The notes under the pieces: generated by a model
The model's database searches: none
Seen by the model: only the letters and a program-made list of their open reading frames with translations
Told to the model about the DNA's origin: nothing
Part shown: positions 60,101-64,000 of the stretch, in pieces
Layout of the letters: each line of letters begins with the position of its first letter
Numbering within the stretch: position 1 is the stretch's first letter
Assembly: GCF_024509145.1 (NCBI RefSeq)
Contig: NC_071573.1
Location: forward strand, 8,991,001 to 9,055,000
Direction: 5' to 3'
Length of the DNA stretch: 64,000 bases
From: Vidua macroura
Lineage: Eukaryota > Chordata > Aves > Passeriformes > Viduidae
Translations under genes and position numbers: made by a program

Positions 60101-61414
60101 CCTCTCAGTTCCTGAGATAAGAATATTAAGCTGTATTTAACACAAGTTACTGGAGAGGATAAATACACTGAAATTTGTCAAACAGATATGAACATGTTTA
60201 AGGAAGCCAGTGTTTAACACATCATAGCCCTAGACTCTGTGGGGAAAAAATAGAATCAGTATAATTTGTCTCAGTAAGGTAGGACAAAGTATTTGAGGAA
60301 GTATGAACTCTTCAGAGCACTAGAATTGTATAGCCCTCTCTAGGTCATACGGACAAAAAAAAAACTCCCTCTAAACCATTTTCCCCTTCTTCCTTATATG
60401 AGCTTTTTCAGACACCTGTATTAACTCAACAGACAACATTACACACTCCATTTCTCTTCCACCAGTCCTGAGGAAGATGTGGAATATAAAATATGTTGTA
60501 TATTTTCCTCTCTGCTGTGTTCCTACATGATTAAAAAGCCAGTAGCTGATTTTTCACTGTAGACCATTTTAGACCTGTTTATCTCTTCCATTTTGCTGGT
60601 GATCAGTTCTTCTCATTTTGTATGACTGAACACAGCTTCCCTGTGAGGATTATTGACCACTGATATTAACACCCCATTGCTCTGGGGAATATCCTTTCAG
60701 TAAACTGCAACACAAGGCAAAATTTAAAAGGTAAGTACTTTTTAACAAAGAGATTAATTGTCTCAGGTAGAAAAACTTTTTAAAAATTTGTCTGAAGAAG
60801 GCTTGTGTTTCTAAAAATCAGGTCCTGATTCAGGAAACACAAAACTAGTCATTTGTGGGGAGGGGGGGAAGAGTAAATTTAAAGTACAAATAGGAAAAAA
60901 TTAATCCCAAATGAACCATCACTAATAGCTGAACAGGATACAGCTTGAGATATTCTGAAAAATAAAAGATGACTACTTTTCAATATCAAGTTAATAATTT
61001 TAAGAATTTTAAAACTATTTCAGAAGCTGCAAATTTAGAGAAAAGGATAAAGAAACTCAACTTTTGTCCACTACTCAAAATGGATGATACTCCTTGGAGC
61101 AATAGGTCACATGAGAGCATTTGGAAGATTGTGTGTAGAAAGAAAGGAGTGGGGTTTATTATAAGAAAAATGTGCCTCAGCAAATAGATACATCATATAT
61201 AGACAGCTGGGGCAAGTGATATATCCATGTGAAGTATATTCTTTACTTATATTGGTGAGGAAATTATGGAAATAATTTCAACAAAATAAGCCAATGTTCT
61301 GTTATTAAACATACTTACAATTAAGCTGTTATGTAGAGCCTTCCTCTTCTGCTTTTCTTTCTCATATCTCTCTGTCACCTCTTGTAGAGACTGCTCAAGA
61401 TCAAAAGCTTTTAT
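32727..61414 (-). CDS. KIF25: KIF25, kinesin-14-type minus-end motor (5' partial, 11 exons in window)
   Basis: In transcript order the coding segments are 61414-61319, 60111-60029, 58481-58439, 55316-55249, 50285-50211, 45936-45787, 44719-44543, 39475-39324, 36820-36623, 34244-34089 and 32884-32727. They sum to 1356 nt, open throughout: 451 residues plus TAA. The order is the end of the neck coil (RKALHNSLIELRGNIRV), motor start (HCRIRPLLPF, about 41), P-loop GQTGSGKT (131-138), VEVYNNEIFDLL, switch I SSRSH (261-265), switch II DLAGSE (340-345), FINRSLSALADV, HVPYRNSKLTHLLQDS and GDAKLLVMLCISP. A neck coil ahead of the motor marks a C-terminal-motor kinesin-14. HxxSSRSH and the CVGMSGVTGAALRETSF wording fit KIF25 as I recall it. 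KIF25 is described as a tetrameric minus-end motor restraining premature centrosome separation. The N-terminal stalk exons are not visible and probably lie beyond 64000. The gene converges on FRMD1. Confidence 0.93.
33062..33104 (+). repeat. (CTAT)n tetranucleotide microsatellite
   Basis: About 10.75 uninterrupted CTAT units (GATA on the other strand) sit about 180 bases upstream, in transcript order, of the KIF25 terminal exon, in the last intron. It is likely polymorphic in length. Confidence 0.97.
34089..34244 (-). CDS. KIF25: KIF25 exon J
   Basis: The acceptor is ctacactaccag and the donor gtgagg. It encodes residues 349-399: MSGVTGAALRETSFINRSLS, ALADVLGAIAEQRA and HVPYRNSKLTHLLQDSV. 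These are the relay helix and the microtubule-binding PYRNSKLTxLLQDS element of kinesins. Confidence 0.96.
36623..36820 (-). CDS. KIF25: KIF25 exon I, switch I/II insert and switch II
   Basis: The acceptor is ccattaaccag and the donor gtaagt. It encodes residues 283-347. The first 50 or so residues are hydrophilic and Ser/Lys/Glu-rich (TLWEDEQTSQRLNKEAS; RDNKSTSSSRASSPVQLEA). They are followed by KLQLVDLAGSECV with switch II DLAGSE. The hydrophilic part is a long insertion relative to typical kinesin-14 motors. Confidence 0.92.
39324..39475 (-). CDS. KIF25: KIF25 exon H, switch I
   Basis: The acceptor is ctttacttcttag and the donor gtaagt. It encodes residues 232-281 with THPTLVHAHSSRSHLVVTLT. 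SSRSH of switch I is complete, but the usual Asn three residues before it is His258 (NxxSSRSH becomes HAHSSRSH). I recall the same kind of change in other KIF25 proteins. Confidence 0.95.
39476..44542 (-). other. KIF25 intron between exons G and H
   Basis: A 5.1-kb intron containing the sense CR1 fragment at 43199-43625 and an unexplained GC- and CpG-richer patch at about 40700-41290. A splice-flanked minus-strand stretch at 40761-40818 reads openly but breaks the frame, so it is not part of the main transcript. Confidence 0.55.
43199..43625 (+). mobile_element. CR1 LINE 3' fragment
   Basis: Recognisable CR1 3'-end wording occurs in sense orientation: cagcctggagaagaggagac, gagacctcattgcagttac, ttggatattaggaaaaggtt, cttcacctagagagtggcca and ggccaggagttggacttaat. 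It ends in several ATTCTATG/ATTCTGTG octamers typical of a CR1 tail. It is 5'-truncated as usual. The tail is rearranged: a 24-base unit occurs twice with 60-base spacing (43541-43564 and 43601-43624). Confidence 0.88.
44543..44719 (-). CDS. KIF25: KIF25 exon G
   Basis: The acceptor is tttatttgccag and the donor gtgagt. It encodes residues 173-230 (VEVSVVEVYNNEIFDLLAKD; VLGVKRDVVTTREGKSDVPL). ExYNExxxDLL is a core kinesin motif. It ends with GA of Glu231, completed by exon H to give HETVENASEF. Confidence 0.95.
45787..45936 (-). CDS. KIF25: KIF25 exon F, P-loop
   Basis: The acceptor is ctatttttcag and the donor gtaaaa. It encodes residues 123-171: YNVCIMAYGQTGSGKTYTML, an acidic loop (AIEEESEL), then GIIPRATQEVF. 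It carries the complete Walker A motif GQTGSGKT with catalytic Lys137, so ATP binding should be intact. Confidence 0.96.
   Translation of the reverse strand, partial: VQCVYHGLWTNWKWEDIHNVGTTVRGELSIRHRRGIRTWNYSSSYPRSV
45937..50210 (-). other. KIF25 intron between exons E and F
   Basis: A 4.3-kb AT-rich intron with no recognisable repeat, exon or RNA gene. Confidence 0.5.
50211..50285 (-). CDS. KIF25: KIF25 exon E
   Basis: The acceptor is ttgttcctcag and the donor gtaagt. It encodes residues 98-121 (VYNDLESQDAVFADVAPLLT, then SLLD), the kinesin F-x-V-L/LLxSxLDGYN segment. It ends two bases into Gly122, which the next exon completes to give DGYN. Confidence 0.94.
52573..52852 (-). mobile_element. 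CR1 LINE 3' fragment, inverted
   Basis: Antisense CR1 wording: agaatcacagaatc, ggaaaagacctcgaaggcc, aagtccaacctttgactgaa, cacctccctgggcagcctgt, tccagagctgaagcaccctt and agcttgaggccatttc. The element's 3' end is at the low coordinate. It is truncated and diverged, with a small unrelated stretch near 52800-52825. It lies in the KIF25 intron between exons E and D. Confidence 0.88.
54550..54897 (-). mobile_element. CR1 LINE 3' fragment, inverted
   Basis: Antisense CR1 wording of a somewhat different subfamily: cctttaaaggtcacctaatc, caggttgctcagagtccc, ttccagtgtttcactgcatt, ccctcttttagtttaaaacc and ccctttaagtactagaaggc. The 3' end is at the low coordinate. It lies in the KIF25 intron between exons E and D, about 1.7 kb from the previous fragment. 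Confidence 0.88.
55249..55316 (-). CDS. KIF25: KIF25 exon D
   Basis: The acceptor is ttttctcttag and the donor gtgggt. It encodes residues 75-96 (ETVLVKCSRPGHASVNKTFQ, then FE), the strands ending in FxFE/RVY before the P-loop exons. It ends two bases into Arg97. Confidence 0.9.
56085..56250 (-). mobile_element. short diverged CR1 fragment, inverted
   Basis: A remnant with ctctctgggcaacctgtgcc and agtgtttgactaccttcaca, matching the central part of a CR1 3' region. It has lost the 3' tail and is strongly diverged. It is in the KIF25 intron between exons D and C. Confidence 0.65.
57650..57668 (+). repeat. (TA)n dinucleotide repeat
   Basis: An uninterrupted alternating AT tract of about 19 bases within the KIF25 intron between exons D and C. 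Confidence 0.9.
58439..58481 (-). CDS. KIF25: KIF25 exon C (43-nt small exon)
   Basis: The acceptor is cttcccttacag and the donor gtgagt. It encodes the second half of codon 60, then QRNFSEKVAYAADD (61-74). It is too short to stand out as an open frame. It is supported by both splice sites and by restoring the phase between exons B and D. Confidence 0.85.
59755..59790. repeat. compact 36-base hairpin
   Basis: ttctgccaagcc and ggcttggcagaa are exact reverse complements, and the middle continues pairing (aggat/atcct) with one bulged A and a one-base centre. It is in the KIF25 intron between exons B and C. Confidence 0.85.
60029..60111 (-). CDS. KIF25: KIF25 exon B, start of motor domain
   Basis: The acceptor is cttatctcag and the donor gtaatt. 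It encodes residues 33-59 (ELRGNIRVHCRIRPLLPFDD, AAGHSQD). ELRGNIRVxCRIRP is the diagnostic entry of a kinesin-14 motor, including the RxRP nucleotide-pocket motif. It ends two bases into Arg60. Confidence 0.95.
61319..61414 (-). CDS. KIF25: KIF25 exon A, neck coiled coil
   Basis: The acceptor on the minus strand is ctagtgtttcag and the donor gtaagt. It encodes 32 residues (1-32), with LEQSLQEVTERYEKEKQKRK and ALHNSLI, a heptad-like charged helix matching the kinesin-14 neck. It is phase 0 on both sides, so at least one more coding exon is expected upstream. Confidence 0.9.
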
Positions 61415-62783
61415 CTGAAACACTAGAAGAAAGCAGTTTCAGAGATATAAAAACTCCATGATGTTACAAAAGGAATTGTCCAGTAGCACCTCATGAAATA
61501 TAAGCACAAATCCTCTCAACTTCTACCAAATTTCAATTAGAAGGCTTAGTTTCTGATTTACTAGACAGTTGTGAAAAATCCCATCATAGTTCTTGCTATG
61601 TGAAGCTACAAATTATTACCACAACTATACATGTGAAGTTTTGAAAAGCAATCAATAATGTAAGATATTTAAAGGCAACTCAAATGTGTCAGTTTAGTCA
61701 GAGTGATGTTACCTGCCAACAAAGCTTGAAACCTACATTTGAAGCACCCTGCTGCTGGATGGGGCTGTCACTTGCAAGGCTCATACCACAGCTGCACTTA
61801 TTAGGCTCACGTGGGCTAACTTTACAAGAAGTTCACCTGTCATTTACCCTCAGCCTCACTTACAGCTACTAATCCTTTACAACAGTTGTAATGCTCCCCT
61901 TTAAGATAGGTCCATCACTCCATGAGGAATTCATAGGAAAGATGGATCATTTGAACCCTAGGTGGTCTCTTTCACCAATCTGAGAAGACTTGTATGGGTC
62001 ATTATAAAAGCCTTCTAACTTTACAAATGGTTTTATTTCAGCCCAATTACATTAACACTGAGCAGGCCTATAACAAACATGCAGCCCAGAAGACACATTA
62101 TGCGACTGTAAGCTTGTGTAAAAAGCAAGCTTTTAGGAACCCCAGTGGGAAATCAATATCCCCAGCAATTAGTGAGCAGTTTGGAAATGTAGAGTATCAA
62201 GAAGTCAAAACCAGGGTCTCAGAGCTGAATTAGCTGGATGGCCACCAGCCTCAGTATGTGCTACCTTGCAGAGCAAGGAACAGACTTAGTATCTCAGCAT
62301 GGTCACACATAAAATTTAATCTCTCTGGTTTAGACTAAAAATCAGATAAGTTCAAGAGACATTTGTGTACTCTAGAGATTTCTCAGATCTCTTTTTTCTA
62401 ATACCCATTCCATTCACCTCTAGCTCACAGTGTTCCTCCACAAGTGCATACATGCAGGAGAAGCATGACATTAATAGCTGGGAAATCAATGTCTAGAAGG
62501 TTCACTATGAAAAATCCTTCTTTTACATCCAGCAAAAGAGTATCCAGTGGAGTAACACGAGCATGCTTTGGTTTGGAGAATCCCATGCAAATATGTTACC
62601 ATAAATTTTCAGAAGGGCTGCTTACAGTCACTGACACCTAATTATACTGTAAATTTTAAAACACAATGTTAGACTCCATTGATTACATAAGTAATATTCC
62701 ATTTATTATTTAAGTAACTTCCACAATAAGTATCTTCATTTACATATTTGTGTACACACACTTTGAGTTCCCTAAGTCTCTGA

Positions 62784-62830
62784 AATAAGCAGTAAGGTAA
62801 AGCAATAGATGCTTTACCTTACTGCTTATT
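62784..62830. repeat. perfect 21-bp-arm palindrome 1
   Basis: The left arm 62784-62804 and right arm 62810-62830 are exact reverse complements around a 5-base loop (ataga). It would form a stable hairpin or cruciform. It abuts and overlaps palindrome 2 by three bases. It lies upstream of the most 5' KIF25 exon visible. Confidence 0.97.
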
Positions 62831-62930
62831 AGGAAACTTTTTTTCTTTCAGGACTGCAATAATGGAAGGTAAAGCATCTATTGCTTTACCTTCCATTATT
62901 CCAGTCCTGAAAGAAAAAAAGTTTCCTAAT
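62828..62930. repeat. near-perfect 49-bp-arm palindrome 2
   Basis: The left arm 62828-62876 and right arm 62882-62930 are reverse complements at 48 of 49 positions (mismatch at 62857) around a 5-base loop (tctat). The central 27 bases (866-892 of this kilobase) are the exact reverse complement of the centre of palindrome 1 (62794-62820), including the loop. Confidence 0.97.
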
Positions 62931-62974
62931 GCATAAATTATTTCTGAACTTCTATTTTTTTTTTCTGAAAGTAG

Positions 62975-63074
62975 AGTTATGCAGTTTAGAAGTATAGTTA
63001 GAAGTTATGCAGTTTAGAAGTATAGTTTAGAAGTTAGTTAGTATAGTTCAGAAGTTATGCACATTTAGAAGTAT
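62975..63074 (+). repeat. short tandem repeat, about 28-bp period
   Basis: The unit agttatgcagtttagaagta plus tagtt occurs at 62975-62999 and again at 63003-63027. It is followed by a third degenerate set (agtatagttcagaagttatg, then catttagaagtata). It starts 45 bases after palindrome 2. Confidence 0.88.
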
Positions 63075-63870
63075 AAACACTCATTTAACATTTTCCTAGT
63101 TTTCTGCTTGGCATCAGATGCAAGCTATACAGGAGTTTACATTTTTATCCTTAAACTAGGGGTATACATTGGATACATCTCTTTTAATAACACACTCTTC
63201 ATTAGGCAAGAGAAGTAGTCACCACATGAATGCAGCCATTACAGACATCCCTTCTCCCCATCCTTTGCCCATGTCATTGATTGATATGGAAATTTTCTGA
63301 GAGCTAGGAATGCCAACAATTTTTCTGTTTAAATGTTACCGATCACAGTAGCATCAGTCTAACAGCTGTGATGTCTTGCAGCCATATACAGGACTGTAAC
63401 CCTTACAGTCCCCTTCCTTCAATTGACAGTCCCAAAGCTTTTTATTCCCTCCCTTCAGTGCTGCACCAGACGTTCTGCTGTGCTCACACAACTGCTTCCT
63501 CAGTCACACAAAGGTCTAAAAGCAATCCTTCCTTCTGAGCAAATTCTATCCTGGCTCAGCTCCCTGATCTGTTCTGTGTGTGGTTTCAGAAAGTTACACA
63601 AACATAACAGAAAGGTCCATAACAGAGACGTGAAAAACAGGAGCAGCATAACCTAGCACAGCCACAGCACATCTGAGATATGGATGTGTAGCAGTCCCCA
63701 TAGTTCCCTGGGGTTTTTAATGTTTCTTGCCAGTCTAGAGTCCATTTTTTAAAAGAAGAGCAATCTAATAATGCCATCTAGGACAAGCAGCTGTGATGCA
63801 ATAGACTTAATACCAAAACTTCTTTTGAATTCAGCTGTATTTTATATTCCACATTGTAACATTATTTTTT

Positions 63871-64000
63871 GCATGGCCTGTTGCAATAGGTCAAAGGGTA
63901 ATGGTTTTAAACTAAAAGAGGGTCGACTTACATCAGCTATAAGAAAGGCAGTTTTTACAGCACGGGTGGTGAAACAGTGAACAGGTTGTGCAAAGAGGTG
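63871..64000 (+). mobile_element. CR1 LINE fragment running off the window
   Basis: Sense CR1 wording: cctgttgcaataggtcaaag, ggtaatggttttaaactaaa, agagggtcgacttacatcag and gtggtgaaacagtgaacagg. The element continues past 64000. Confidence 0.85.

Larger units (their letters stand above)
61415..63870 (-). other. KIF25 upstream intron
   Basis: No coiled-coil-like exon with splice borders is recognisable here, although KIF25 needs at least one more 5' coding exon. The interval holds the nested palindromes and the 28-bp tandem repeat. The 5' end of the gene is probably beyond the window. Confidence 0.5.

Noticed and set aside
32727..61414. Assignment of the kinesin to KIFC1, KIFC2 or KIFC3.
   Set aside because: The HAHSSRSH switch I, the long insert before DLAGSE and the SGVTGAALRETSF wording fit KIF25, and the FRMD1 neighbour agrees.
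63586..63777. A minus-strand open frame upstream of KIF25 exon A, considered as an N-terminal KIF25 exon.
   Set aside because: It is Cys-rich rather than coiled-coil-like and has no clear donor in phase 0 to join exon A.

Overview
The window is vertebrate genomic DNA, most likely from a bird, though a crocodilian or turtle cannot be excluded. Genes are split into many short exons with GT-AG introns. The recognisable interspersed repeats are CR1-type LINE fragments, one of them with the ATTCTATG-type octamer tail. I saw no Alu, B1 or L1-like sequence. Only two protein-coding genes can be supported, and they converge tail to tail.

Left third (1601-15272, + strand): eleven coding exons of a FERM-domain protein that I identify as FRMD1, the paralogue of FRMD6/willin. 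The first coding exons lie upstream of the window. All splice phases join without a frameshift, giving 547 visible residues that end in -EEFVV, followed by a 3' UTR of about 3 kb ending near the AATAAA at 18238. Middle (18.3-32.7 kb): an intergenic interval with no recognisable coding exon. Its one distinctive landmark is a dense CpG island at about 20.38-20.80 kb that belongs to neither gene as reconstructed.

Right half (61414 down to 32727, - strand): eleven coding exons of a kinesin-14-type motor that I identify as KIF25. The frame stays open across every junction for 451 visible residues plus a stop. They run from the end of the neck coiled coil through the P-loop, switch I and switch II to the C-terminus. 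The N-terminal coiled coil must start upstream, beyond or near position 64000. KIF25 next to FRMD1 in convergent orientation is the arrangement I recall at human 6q27, and this supports FRMD1 over FRMD6.

The KIF25 introns are AT-rich and carry all the CR1 fragments I could see, a TATC microsatellite and several unusual inverted or tandem repeats. The most striking is a pair of nested near-perfect palindromes at 62784-62930 whose hairpin cores are reverse complements of each other. I found no prokaryote-like system, CRISPR array, tRNA or rRNA gene, and no evidence for an undescribed multi-gene system. The leads worth following are the palindrome locus, the orphan CpG island, a possible 21-nt microexon in FRMD1, and a GC-rich island inside a KIF25 intron.
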